Of a DNA stretch of 64,000 nucleotides, positions 47,761 to 58,856 are shown piece by piece. A model generated the notes under the pieces. That model worked only from the letters and a program-made list of their open reading frames with translations, had not been told where the DNA came from and searched no databases. The stretch is from Pleurodeles waltl. Taxonomy: Eukaryota; Chordata; Amphibia; Caudata; Salamandridae. The translations under genes were made by a program, and so were the position numbers. The number at the start of each line of letters is the position of its first letter. The first letter of the stretch is position 1. The DNA lies in NCBI RefSeq assembly GCF_031143425.1, contig NC_090445.1, positions 817,486,317-817,550,316 of the forward strand, in the 5' to 3' direction.

Positions 47761-49789
47761 CTGTAATCATAAAAATGAGCAAAATCAGAAACGACGTCAA
47801 CGATAATTCCTTTCGTTATTTTTGCTACAAACACAAGGTTAAAAATACTTGATAGATACTAGATTGTACATATTCATTTTCAGCTGTCAATTAAGATTAA
47901 ACATTGAGTCTTTGTAAATAACGGTAAAAACATATTCAAAATCATAATATTGTTCACCGTTTAAATTTAGAACAATAATAGAACAAAGTAATAGGGTTTT
48001 CATGTCCCCTATAATACAGGAACTGAAAAGGAGGTAAACGTCATTCAGACAGTACTGTCAACAAAGAAGCCGATCAGCACTGGCAACAATCAAGTTACTG
48101 AACAGTACTCTTGCTACGGGCCCACACACCATCACCATTATTCAGGGCCGGATGCAGGAAGGCATTTACCGGTCGCAAACGCCGAGAATCGGTAACTCAC
48201 AGGATTTGCAACCATTAAAATGCTAACTGACATTTACAGAACCCATTTCGCAATTTAGTAATCGAATCACTATATTTGTTTATAAATGCATTATGAATCG
48301 CTACCTGGAAGATGCGAGTTTGGGCCGCCCCTTCCAAATAGCAATTCGTAATACAATGTATCCATGTTTTGTGACCAAAATCCAGTTGAAAAAACATTAA
48401 GAACTTACCTACTCACAAGTTGGGGTGGTGACCCTTTCACAAAGAGGAAGGGGTCTCCCTATAAGAATCTTTTCTAGGCCTTAGGTGAACATGCCTTTCA
48501 TCAGCTGCTAAAATGTATGAGAACTATTTGAAGCATGATCGATCAATATATGTTGAGCCACACCACACCTATTCACGCCTAAACGTGCATTGCTTGTTTC
48601 AAGTTGAATACGTATATATTGGCAGCTCTCCTACATTTGATCTGTCCTGGTCCACATTCAAAAAAATATATTAAATAAAAATGCGTCTTTAGAACACGTG
48701 CTAACAAGAGACTGGACTAAATACTCTTGGCCCTCTCAGAATGACTGTCCTACCTATGAACAGATATCCTTCAGGGAGTCCTAGGAACCCAGATTGAAGA
48801 TTATATCAATGCCTGACTGGTTCAGGAAACCTATGAGCTGTCCACCATTTCTTCCTGAATAACACAGCTAACAGTCGACAGTAGTGTTGGATTTAGCACC
48901 TGTCTCTGTAAACGCTTGGGAACGTATTATCTTTGTTGAGGTGCAGGGGTATGTGGAGAAGTCTAGTATCATGCAAGCGCTACTAAATGACATTCCTCTC
49001 CTGCTTCAGTTATCCAGCCTTTCCTCTCTTAGGTGCCCTTCCCAGCACTCCCTATCATTTGTGCCACTGGCTCACTCCAATTACACTGAATAACTGAGAA
49101 AATGTCTGCTGCAATAGGGTAATTTTCACGGACTGCCCGTAATTTAGCCCTACCGTCTGTTGTCCGTGATGAAAGGCGTAACGGACAGCATTTGTCCGTA
49201 ATTTTAGCCTTTCAGCTAAAGGACAAAATGTAATTAGGACAGATCAGTTTGTCCAGCTGGATTAAAAGGCAGGGAGTCTAGTGTGCTCTGAGAGAGGGAG
49301 GGGCAGACAGATAAGAAACAGGCCTTCTTGCCAGGGTGTCTCCTGCCCTAAAGAAATCCAACTGTGCACAACTGGTGAATCTGCAAATGCAAAAGGGCTT
49401 GGAAGCCTCTATTGACTTTAATCAAAAGAGTTACTTGAAGCTTTTAGAGAGATGAGCTGTGGAGTGTGTGGTTTTAATGAACTGTTATAAAACGTGTTTG
49501 CACTAGGTATAGTCTGTATATTATTGAAATCTGAAATCTGTATTTTAGAAGGACTTTTTTTAACCTAAATGTCTATGTGCATTTTGTAGCAGCCTATATT
49601 ACGATGTGTGTAATGCATGTTTAAAATAAGGACCTACACATTCACAGTGCTTTTAGGGACCTCGATATCTCATAGCACTAACAAACATTGGCGAAGCCAA
49701 TGGGTCTCGCCTACACAAGTTATTGGCTTTGCCAATGTGTTTTAGCAATGTTATACACCAGAGTGGCTGCTGTTCAGCATGGCTAAAAG
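47761..49789. other. CFAP58 intron, possible small repeats
   Basis: No gene. The stretch 48,140-48,420 has CGCAAA/TTTGCG-rich complementary pieces like a non-autonomous transposon, but its ends are unclear. Around 49,120-49,260 the word GTCCGTAAT(TT) recurs within a small imperfect inverted structure. Confidence 0.35.
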
Positions 49790-51612
49790 TTAGTGGCATA
49801 GAGGAAAGTGGCGGGAAGTGGCTCAGGGTGGAATGGCAAAGAGTGGAGTAGAGTGTTGTGAGTCGAGTGGCAGAGTGTGTCATGTTTAGGAAAGGCATAC
49901 TGTGGAGACGCGTAGAATGGCATTTAGTGGGGTGGCATACAATGGAGTTGACTGATGTAGAGTGCATTGGTGTAGAGTGTTGCAGAATATAGTGGTGTAG
50001 AGTGAAGTGGCATTGAATGCAGCGGCATATAGTTCAGTGGTGTACAATGTAGTGTCATAGAATGCAGAGGCATAGATTAGAGTGGTTCATAGTAGAGTGC
50101 AATGGTGCAGAGTGGAGTGGTGCAGAGTGGGTGGCATAAAGTGCAGCGGCGTAGTGTAGAGTGGCGTACAATAGAGTGGCAGAGTGTGCAGTAGTATGGA
50201 GTGGTGTATAGTGCAGTAGCGTAGAGTGCAGCATAGACTTGATTGCCATAGAGTGCAGTGGTGTAGAGTGATGCACAGTAGAGTAGCATAGAGTGTGCAG
50301 AGTAGAGTATAGTGCTGTACAGTGCAGTGGCATAGAGTGGAGTGATGCAGAGTAGAGTGGAATGGTGTAGAGTGTATTAGCGTAGAATGCAGTAGTACTG
50401 AGTAGAGTGGTGTAGAGTACAGTGGCAGAGTGTGCACTGTTGCAGAGTAGAGTGTCTGTGCAGTGGTGTAGAGTGGAGTGGTGGCATAGGAGCAGTGACG
50501 TAGGGTACAGTGGTGCAGAGTAGAGTGCAGTGCGATACAGTGCAGTTGTTTAGAGTACATTGGCATAGACTGACGTGATTTAGAGTGCAGTGGCATACAG
50601 TGGCATGAGGCAGAGTAGAGTGGCATACAACAGAGTGGCAGAGAGTGCAGTAGTGTAGAGTGGTGCAGTGGCACAGAGTGCAGAGTAGACTTGAGTGGCA
50701 TAGAGTGCAGTGGCACAGAGTGGCGCAGAGTGGAGTAGTGTAGAGTGGTGCAGTGCACAGTAGGATATAGTGCTGCAGAGTGCAGTGGCTTAGAGTGAAG
50801 TAGAGTAGAGTGATAAAGAGTGCAGGGGCATAGAGTGCAATGGTGTAGAGTGTACTGACATAGAATGCAGTAGTACAGAGTAGATTGGTGTAGAGTACAG
50901 TGGCGGAGAGTGCAATGTTGGAGAGTAGAGTGTCAGTGCAGTGGTGTGGAGTAGAGTGGCATAGAGAGCAATGGCGTAGAGTATAGTGGTGCAGAGTAGA
51001 GTGCACTGGTGTATAATGCAGTTGTTTAGAGTGCAGTGGAGTAGAGTGCAGTGGCATAGAGTAGAATGCTTCAGAGTAGAGTGCAGTGGCACAGAGTGGA
51101 GAGGTGCAGGGTAGAGTGGAGTTGTGCAGAGTGGCACAGAGTGTGATGCCATAGAATAAAGTGGTGTAGAGTGTCATGGCATAGAGCGCAGTGGTGCAGA
51201 GTAGATTAGAGTGACATACAGTGTACTGATGTGGAGTGCATGGGGCATAGATTTGAGTGTTACAGAATAAAGTGCACTAGCATAGAGTGTATTGGCATAG
51301 AGTGCAGTGGAGTACAGTGCAGTGCTGCAGAGTGGCTTAGAGTGGGGTTGTGCAGAGTAGATTGGCGTTGCCTAGACTGGAGTGCTATAGCGTGCAGAGA
51401 CACAGAGCACAGTGGTGTAGAGAGGCCTAAAGTGCATTGGCATAGAGTAGAGTGGTACAGAGTAGAGTAGAGAGGCGTAGTGGGAAGTGCCGTAGAGTGA
51501 AGTGGAGAAGAGTGCAGTGCCCCAGAATGTAGTGGCATGGAGTGGTGTAAAGTGGAGTAGTGCAGAGTAGGGTGCAGTGGTGTGGAGCGGTGCAGAGTAG
51601 AGTGGAGTGGAG
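49790..51612. repeat. GAGTG-rich degenerate satellite (about 1.8 kb)
   Basis: The region is built of short words such as TAGAGTGCAGTGGCATAGAG and GTGCAGAGTAGAGTGG, spaced roughly every 5 or 10 bp with variable order. The plus strand is rich in G, A and T and poor in C, so long minus-strand frames full of Thr, Leu, His and Ser arise without being genes. No longer fixed unit was obvious by eye. Confidence 0.8.
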
Positions 51613-51619
51613 TATTCAG

Positions 51620-52960
51620 CAAGATTGTTGCATAAATCCTCTCACTTTCAAGTCAGAGAAAGAAAAGTAAACACTAAATTCCCACCGAAGACAGAGCCTG
51701 ACACTTGACCTTGTTCTTTGAATGCACAGCAATGTGATGAGATAAGAACAAGATTTACAGGCCTGTTTACAGAGTGGAGTACTCAGAAGGATACTGTCAA
51801 TAAGGTTTGGGCAAGGGAAGGGGCAAACTGAAGCTGGATAGCCTAAAACAAATAAAGCCAGCAAATTGAGAGCAACAAAATGTGAGTTACAAACCACAAA
51901 GCCAATGGTAAGCAACAGGTGGAATGCATTCCCAAGGAAGCTCTGTGAATGTACTTAAAGTGACAGCAGTGGGATACTTTGAGGGGAAATTCCAGTATTT
52001 TAGTACAGCCTGTATCTTGCAGAGGTTTGGCCACATCAATCTCATAAGTAGTATGACGAGAAGACCTGGAGTGGTCTCCATGTTGCAGGAAAGGTCTGTA
52101 CACCTATTTGATCAGTTTGCTGCCAGTCTCTATGGTGTAGAGCTTCTGACACACCTCATGTATGGTTAGTGCTAGGTGGCAGACATGAAATAGGACATTT
52201 AATGATTGTTTAAGGTGGCTGTAAGTAAGACGTTGACTGGGGTGAAGATGGCAGTCTGCCACAAGGGTTTGGAAATTTAGTAGCTCGCCATCCAGAAAAA
52301 AATCCCCAATTTTAAGATGGCTGCAGCATGCCACTGACAGATTTGCTCTGAGCAAAGCCGACCTGTGGGAGTGGGAAGGCCTAGCAAAGGTAGTGCAGGA
52401 GCACAGAGTTTCTGCGCGTCAGTGAGTTTACAGGTTCTAGCAAGGCAAGAGAAAGCTGTGCATGATAATCCCAGATGGTGATCTGCAGAATGGTCAGGAG
52501 GAAACAATGAGCAGTGCAGTAAGCCCTCCCTAAAAGTCTTTACGGATAAACCCCATCTCATGCAGGGGGGACGGGCAGACAGCCAGCGAGCCCCCCACTG
52601 GACCTGTGCAGCTAAACAATAGCGTTTTAAGTCCAGAAGGCCTAATCTACCCGCAGTCAGGGGTGGTTTTATAGTGGAAGGAGTTACCCGACGGCACCCC
52701 AGTAACTAGATTAGCTGTATGGCACGTCTGAAGAAGGAATGAAGGACGAGCAGGGGAAGGTTTACAAAATAATACTAACAATGGGGTAGCACACCATGTT
52801 CACTAGTGCCACATGGCCCACTACAGAAAGCAGAAGAGAAGACCAAAAAGCAAACTGGGCCCGGAGGGACCGTGACGCTCTGCTGAGATTTCCATCCTGC
52901 AAATTAGTGGGGAAATGGTAGATATTGATCCATAGGTAAAAAACTCAGACCTCAGTTCAA
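51620..52960 (-). mobile_element. L1 ORF2 3' fragment
   Basis: In minus-strand frames, 52,900-52,790 reads FAFWSSLLLSVVGHVALVNM, the L1 W...LSl.GRiaLvKM block. 52,670-52,560 contains LGLLDLKRYCLAAQVQWGARW, the LPDl..Y..AaQ block (given here to 20 residues as LGLLDLKRYCLAAQVQWGAR). 52,330-52,230 has LKIGDFFLDGELLNF. 51,960-51,900 has LPWECIPPVAYHW, the C-terminal WEC..i..fW block. The pieces lie in correct order with frameshifts. No 5' part, tail or target duplication was found. Confidence 0.7.
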
Positions 52961-54818
52961 TCTGAGGTCTAATTGTATATGAAATTGAAAACAGTACCAT
53001 ATGTTAAAGCAAAACTAATTACATTGGAAAATCGTTCTCAAGTCATTACATTTTGTTTGTGCAATTTACATCCCAAATATTTTGAAGATTCTATGTGAAC
53101 TTGACACTTAGGTATAACCCAGATCACTGGTTTGGCTTTTGCTCAATTTCAACAACATTTTAACATATGAACATAGTGTGCAATTGCCTTGCACAACCAT
53201 GCAAGGGGTCTGGCCCCTGCTTACCCTTCACAGATGCGCACTGCGGACCATTGCACCAGAAGAGTTTGCCAGGGTGGATTGCGGCTGCTTGTTCAACTAG
53301 CTGACAGTGCCTCTTCTGTTTCTCTCCTGTCTGCAGAGACAACTCCCCAGGTATGCAGTATCTTCCGATAGTCTTGGTGAACCAATCTTCTGGTTTTAGG
53401 AATTGTCCCACCTTGTTCTTCTCTTCCTTATTTATCCAGTTCTTAGCAACAACACTTTGAATCAGTTGTCATGGATTTCCCATTTGATCTCGATTTCATC
53501 CTCCTATTTTATTATCTTTGATTGGGAGTCCAGCCTCTGAGTTCTGAGATAAATGTAGAGTCCTGGACATACACTCTAGTGCTGTGAGACTACAGAAAAG
53601 TTGGGGGTATCTCACATCCTGGCATTAGGTGTGAGACTGTCACCCACACCATCTACTCTGCCTCATTAAATTTGTTTAAGTTGAAAGTCCATTGGAGGTT
53701 GAGGTGAGACAGATGTTTTTGTTCAACTTGTTTAAACTAGCATAAGGTTACTTACCTTAATGTTTCCCAAACTGTTTGGCATGGGTTTTAAAATGTTTAG
53801 AAACATAATAAAAATGTTGCTGTTGCTTTCACTCCAAGAAAGATTGGGTAGATTTGGGTAAGGGTGATGGCTTTGACTCAGTGCTGAAGGGCATTAATTT
53901 ACTACTGAACAAGGATGTAATGTGACATCTGAATGTAGCATATCAGGAGACAAACACAAAAAGACCACGCTGAATAAATAGCGCTATGTAAAAAAAGAGT
54001 AAATAAATGCACTGATAACTTAATGGGGCATGGCCTCTCTTGGGTGTGTCTGTAAAACTGACGTTTGTTTTTTAATTTTTGTCCTGAATTTTGACCCTTC
54101 GTCCTGAAATTTTCTCCTGAATTTTGACCCTTTGTCCTGAATGTTTTACAGTCCTGTCAAGAATTTGCCTCGATGCCAGGTGGCCACCCTAGCTGCAACG
54201 AAAAACACAAGATGGATAAGCACAACTCAGATGTATATTTTTACACAGCTGGACTCTTATGTTTCTTTTAACTGTTCGTAGGATAACTTCCTTTCTTATG
54301 TGTTTGTAAAATGGAGGAATAAGCTTAATGCAAAAGGACATGCACTGCGTCTCTTGGGACACCCTGCATGAAAAAACTGGGAAGATGAGATGATAAAGCA
54401 GAAAGTGTGGGATAACCACTAGACCCATAGGGTTGGGGAAAATCCCTGTGGGAGGGAGGACCCATTAAAGAGGATTTAATAGTTGGGCCTATGGCCTAAC
54501 GCTGGGAATGCAACGCGGGCATTTTTCAATCCCTAGACTACGAGTACTTTTAAGAGCAAAGGGCTGCATTAAAGGCCCGATGTACAAGGACCTTTCAATC
54601 AGTTTATGCAATTTACAACTGATAGATCTAAGAATGGGTATGTAATCTCCGGTGTGCCCTGTGTAAGCATATTATGCACTTTCTGTGTTCCCCTCCTCAT
54701 TAATTTCACCAGGAAGCCCCTCTTAAAAGGGCAACTGAGTGTGTTCCGAGGTTATACATCAGCGTTTAGTTTGGTGCCTGGTTCTGGGTTTAGCTCTTTG
54801 ACTGATAAGTGGCATGAG
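52961..54818. other. CFAP58 intron, nothing firmly recognised
   Basis: No gene. Opposing frames near 53,160-53,411 lack motifs. A small tandem repeat lies at 54,080-54,150 (separate entry). Confidence 0.4.
54080..54150 (+). repeat. Short tandem repeat, TTTGTCCTGAATTTTGACCC type
   Basis: Four imperfect units of about 16-19 bp based on TCCTGAATTTTGACCCTT: the first from about 54,079, then near 54,100, 54,115 and 54,132. Units differ by small indels. Confidence 0.7.
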
Positions 54819-55204
54819 TGTTAGGCCAATGGTCATGTGGGTAAGCTCTCAGCTGTTTGTTGACTGGGCTATGGCAGTACCAGCTTGCCATCTGAAAATA
54901 CCAACTATCTTTGTGGTCTGGGCGATGGCCTCGTGTGGTCTGTTATGTTTTATACATGGACTCTTCCATCGAAGAATTAGTGAGGGGGAATGGCTTTAAT
55001 TCCCCCTATAGTGGCATTCTTCGATGGTAGAGTCCGTTACGTAATTAATTGTTTAATAGATTGATTTACAAATAAACAGCCTGGGGAGGATTTCCAGGTG
55101 TGTGGAGCAACGGATCATTTACTGCTGGAGTGCTTTTGTTACCTGGTTGCCTGCCATTTGCTGCTTCCTGCTGGGCGCTTTCGCAGCCCTTTTGGAACAC
55201 AACA
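54819..55204 (+). repeat. 5' LTR of the Ty3/gypsy element
   Basis: The segment starts TGTTAGGCC and ends GGAACACAACA, giving the TGTT...AACA ends of an LTR, and a primer-binding site follows three bases later. An AATAAA at 55,071-55,076 would be the polyadenylation signal. A large hairpin occupies 54,958-55,035. The 3' LTR is not in this window, so the exact start rests on the end motif alone. Confidence 0.65.
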
Positions 55205-55207
55205 GAT

Positions 55208-55222
55208 TGGCGACGAGGGTGG
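55208..55222 (+). promoter_or_regulatory. Primer-binding site, tRNA-Ser type
   Basis: TGGCGACGAGGGTGG begins with the TGG that pairs with a tRNA CCA end. It matches the complement of the 3' end of vertebrate tRNA-Ser(GCT) at 14 of 15 positions as I recall that tRNA. It lies 3 bases after the LTR end. Confidence 0.7.
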
Positions 55223-55764
55223 TTCTGGCCCCTTCGTGTGTTTTCTAGGCTTCCCTGGCTTCGTTCTTTTTCTTCATGCCTGGGGGCGCATCGCTTTGTT
55301 CCTGCGGCACGGAGCTGGAGTGTGGTTGCTGGGGCAACCTCGTCTGACGTTGCCTGGAGGCCGCTGCATGGACCGCGTCGGACGCTGCCTGGAGGCAGCT
55401 GTGTGGGCCGCGACTGGCGTTGCCTGGAGGTCGCTGCGTGGAGGACCATGCCTGGCAATACTGCGGTGGGTGTCGGGGCAACCGGTGGTGCCCCGTGGCG
55501 TATTGCAGCTTCTCTTCACTGCGGCTCTGTTTTGGATTCGCTTTTTCCTGCCTTTTGAGGGGTGAGTGTTGGCGCCCTTTGTTCTGCAGTATGTGTTTGC
55601 TTCCTCCGCTGTGGTGCGCTGTCCTCCTTCATATTTTGCTGGATCTTTCTGCATCTACGTGGCTGTGTTTCTTGGAGTTTGGTGGGACAGTGTTTACTGT
55701 ATTCCGGACGTTGGCCTTTGTCCGGATTGGGGGTGTTGCCTCTGTGTTTTGCACCAACGTAATC
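55223..55764 (+). other. Ty3/gypsy leader
   Basis: The 542-bp untranslated stretch from primer site to gag is GC-rich and open in several frames on both strands. Those frames have no family features and I read them as chance. Confidence 0.6.
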
Positions 55765-56669
55765 ATGGCATCTATCCCTGCGTTGGAGCCTTTTGTTATT
55801 GATGGCCCTCCGTCTGCCCTCGCTGCCCGGTGTAGGGAATGGGTGGACCGTTTGGAAACATTTTGCTGCAACGGCTTTGGAGAATGATCGACGCCGTCCC
55901 ATGTTGTTGCATCTTGGGGGTGCGGTGGTTCATAAGTTGGGCCGATCAGTGGTTGAGGAGGGTCTGCCATATACTTATCAATCATTGAAACGAGCACTGA
56001 CAGCCCATTTTGAGCCTTTGGCGAATCCTGATTATGAACGGTTTGTTCTTCGACAAGCGAGCCAATTTCCGCATGAGTCAGTTGATGCCTTTTATACTAG
56101 GCTTAATGATCTGGCTCGTACTTGTACTTTGGTGGATGTAGAGGATGAAGTACGTGCGCAGTTCATACAGGGGTGTACCTCTGTGAAATTGAGGGAACAT
56201 ATATTGCAGGTGCCTGCCATGTCAATAGTGAACATTCTCATGTTAAAAAAGCTTGTCTAAAAAGCTTTCCAAGGTACTTGCAGCTCATATGGAAGCGGCA
56301 TTGCAGACACAGGTCAAAGTGGAGCCGGTGAATGCTTTTACTACAGCACATGGGGAGAGGAAGAAGTACAAGTCCAAGACCCCCACATCACCCCGTTTCT
56401 GTTATTCTTGTGGGGGTCAATTTCCTCATCAAGGTGTGTGTCCGGCCCAAGGAAAGACATGTTCAAATTGTAATAAACTCAATCATTTTCCTAAGGTCTG
56501 CAAGTCTGTGTCCCGTCCTCGGTCACAGAGATTCAAGACTTTTCATTCGATACAGCGGGTTGTTGTCATGGATGATGACGATTTGGACGATGATGAGAGT
56601 GGTGAAGGTACAGTTCATATGATACATGCTTTGCAGCCCAGTGTGCATCCTCCAAAGCGAGTACCATGA
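55765..56669 (+). pseudogene. Ty3/gypsy gag with two zinc knuckles, frameshifted
   Basis: The ATG at 55,765 starts MASIPALEPFVIDGPPSALA. The frame shifts near 55,870 into the capsid-like part (LKRALTAHFEPLANPDYERF, about 55,985-56,045; QASQFPHESVDAFYTRLNDL). It shifts again near 56,255 into the nucleocapsid part, with CX2CX5HX3C followed by a canonical CX2CX4HX4C zinc knuckle (about 56,400-56,500). An acidic tail ends at the TGA at 56,667. The product would be the structural particle protein. Confidence 0.85.
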
Positions 56670-56924
56670 TGTTCAGTTTTGCTGGCAGGCCATAAAGTTG
56701 ATGCACTGATTGATACTGGTGCTTCCATAAATATTATAGCAACGTCAGTTTTGCAGCGTATTCCTCTTCAGCCCCACCCACGGCCCACGACGACTCAGGT
56801 TTACGCGTTTGATCTTCAAAACCATTGCCATTGGCAGGGGAGTTTACTACGATATTTTCTCATGAAAATCAGTCGATACAAGCAAAGGTATTTGTTACCA
56901 CTACTGGGTCGGACATGCTATTGA
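56670..56924 (+). pseudogene. Ty3/gypsy aspartic protease
   Basis: VDALIDTGASINIIA carries the catalytic DTGAS at 56,712-56,726. It is in the same frame as the end of gag, separated by the stop at 56,667-56,669. The frame ends at 56,924, while the RT frame opens at 56,825 in another register. Confidence 0.8.
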
Positions 56925-57802
56925 GTTGCCGGACTGCAGAGCGGCTTAGTCTTATATCTTTTACCTTCAGTGTTTATTTGGGGACTGTGGAGAATTTGAT
57001 AACCGAGTTTCAATCACTGTTTGAAGGCAAAGGTTGTTTAAAGGATCGTATGGTGCATCTACATATTGACAAATCTATACAACCCATGGTTTTGAAGCAT
57101 TGTAGGGTTGCATTCCATCTGAGGCCTAAGGTGGAGGAAGAATTAAAGAAGCTGGAACGAGCTGATATTATTGAGAAGGTAGATGGACCTACGCCTTGGG
57201 TGTCATCCATTGTGATTACCAGGAAACCCTGTCAACCAGGGGAGGTGAGGATTTGTGTTGATATGCGCCTGCCCAATGTTCCCATTAAGCGTGTACGTCA
57301 TTTAACACCTTCTGTGGATGACCTTGTTGCTGAGGTGTCAGGGTCGAAATGGTTTTCGAAGATGGATTTAAGGACAGGATACCATCAGCTACTGTTGCAT
57401 CCTGATTCTAGGGACATTACCACGTTTTCTACTCCTGTGGGCCTCAGGCGCTATAAATGTTTACGTTTTGGGATTTCTAGCCCTGCTGAGGTTTTTCAGG
57501 ACACTATTCGTGGGGTGCTTGCTGGTCTAACAGGAGTCATCAATGTCAGTGATGATATTTTGGTGCATGCGCCAAATAAGGAAGTACATCTTACACGACT
57601 TAGAGCCACATTTCAGAGGCTCTATGATAATGGTTTGACACTCCACAAAGATAAGTGTTCGTTTTTGCAATCAGAAATGGCTTTCTTTGGGTATCGGTTC
57701 TCAGGAGATGGGGTGTTGCCTGACCCGGATAAAGTAAAAGACATTCAAGCCACCATGGCTCCCATCATGTGTCTGGTGTTCGCAGTTATTTGGGTATGCT
57801 GA
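56825..57802 (+). pseudogene. Ty3/gypsy reverse transcriptase
   Basis: A 325-codon open stretch with the classic RT order: ELKKLERADIIEKV near the N-terminus, PWVSSIVITRK, VRICVDMRLPN, WFSKMDLRTGYHQLLLHP, TPVGLRRYKCLRFGISSPAE and INVSDDILVHA as the active-site strand, followed by thumb-like sequence to FFGYRFSGDGVLPDP. It is the best preserved retroelement frame in the window. The frame is lost at about 57,760, where connection sequence moves to another register. Confidence 0.92.
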
Positions 57803-58355
57803 ATTACTGTGGGCGTTTCATTAAAAATCTGACAGCTTTGACTGCGCCTTTGAGCGATCTTATTAAGGCCAGTGCTGTTTGGGAGTGGGGGCCTGATCAA
57901 GAAGCTGCTTTTCAGGCCACTAAATCAGCACTCTCTGAGCATACCACCTTAGTCTACTTTGATCCTACTAAAGACTCAGAACTGTCGGTTGATGCTAGTC
58001 CTACAGGGTTGGGAGCGGTGTTGGCTCAAGAGCAGATGGATGGGGAATGGGCTCCTGTGGCATATGCCAGCAGAGCTTTAACAGAGACTAAACAACGCTA
58101 CTCACAGATTGAAAAAGAAGCCACTGCAGTACATTGGGGCTGTAGACATTTTCATCTGTATTTGTATGGTCAGCGATTTGTTGTATATACTGATCATAAA
58201 CCTTTAATTCCGTTGTTTAATGGATCCTTATCCAAGCCTCCACCACATATTGAAGTGTATTTTGCAATTGCAAGATTATCATTTTTTGATGTTGTTTCGT
58301 CCTGGCAGTTTGAATCCTGCTGACTATTTGTCGCGGCCAAATGCTTCGACATAAA
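57769..58355 (+). pseudogene. Ty3/gypsy RNase H
   Basis: It begins with the connection motif VRSYLGMLNYCGRFI and continues with LSVDASPTGLGAVLAQ (first catalytic Asp), YASRALTETKQRYSQIEKEA (the E-containing helix) and FVVYTDHKPL (TDHK block). The frame shifts near 58,230 and the domain end NPADYLSRPNAS lies at about 58,313-58,350. No integrase follows. Confidence 0.9.
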
Positions 58356-58718
58356 TGGGTATCCCCACTCCCCTGTACTGTGTGGCAGGGCTGGGTGGCT
58401 TCAGGGCACCTCCAGCTACGCCACACTCCACCTTCCACCCATCCAGCCACAGCTTAGGAGCCCGTGGTACTTCATTGCTGATAAAAAAAAAACGTCAGTG
58501 CAACAATAAAAAATAACAATCATAGTAAAGGAGGCTAAATGAACCTTCGCCTGCAACACTTCATTGCTGGTTAACAAACACAACAGCGTAACAACAAAAA
58601 AACGTTAAAGGCTCAAAGTACTTATTTCTTTATTTTACCCAAATGTCCGCGGTAAATAGCCCAGGCCAAGGGTACATCATGTCATACAGAATATCGTAAT
58701 TCACATTTTAATACTTAC
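58356..58718. other. CFAP58 intron, nothing recognised
   Basis: Short intron stretch between the truncated gypsy element and the exon at 58,719-58,856. A CA-rich GC block lies at 58,370-58,460. Confidence 0.5.
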
Positions 58719-58856
58719 TTTCAGCTCGAGCGCCCTCTGGTGGTTCTCTTGAATAAGCTGTTCATTCGCTATGCTGTGCGCTTCATTCTCTTGCTGGAGT
58801 TTCGTGTTTTTCAATTGAAATTGCTCCAGTTCTTTAGAAACTCGCTCATTTAAGAT
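58719..58856 (-). CDS. CFAP58: CFAP58 exon
   Basis: This 138-bp exon encodes 46 codons, phase 0 at both ends, from ILNERVSKELEQF to NHQRALELK. The acceptor is TTGCCAG and the donor is the consensus GTAAGT. It joins the upstream exon as KEQK/ILNER, the junction expected for CFAP58, and continues the coiled coil with KLQQENE and QLIQEN motifs. There is no initiator ATG and the exon is too short for a simple ORF search to report. The intron to the upstream exon is about 2.1 kb. The intron to the next exon is about 11 kb and contains the Ty3/gypsy element, the GAGTG satellite and an L1 fragment. Confidence 0.93.

Larger units (their letters stand above)
54819..58355 (+). mobile_element. Ty3/gypsy LTR retrotransposon, 3'-truncated
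   Basis: The order is LTR, primer site, leader, gag with zinc knuckles, protease, RT and RNase H, all on the plus strand and antisense to CFAP58. Sequence resembling the element stops at about 58,355, just after the end of RNase H (NPADYLSRPNAS), so integrase and the 3' LTR are missing. At least four frame changes and internal stops make it inactive. The NVSDD form of the RT active site occurs in some gypsy lineages and need not be a mutation. Confidence 0.9.

Noticed and set aside
50055..51177. Long minus-strand frames of 92-266 codons rich in Thr, Leu, His and Ser.
   Set aside because: They come from the GAGTG satellite, where C depletion on the plus strand removes minus-strand stops. They have no domain and several overlap in different frames.
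55066..55902. Overlapping frames of 120-155 codons on both strands in the gypsy leader.
   Set aside because: GC-rich sequence between primer site and gag start. No motif was found, and frames in opposite directions overlap completely.
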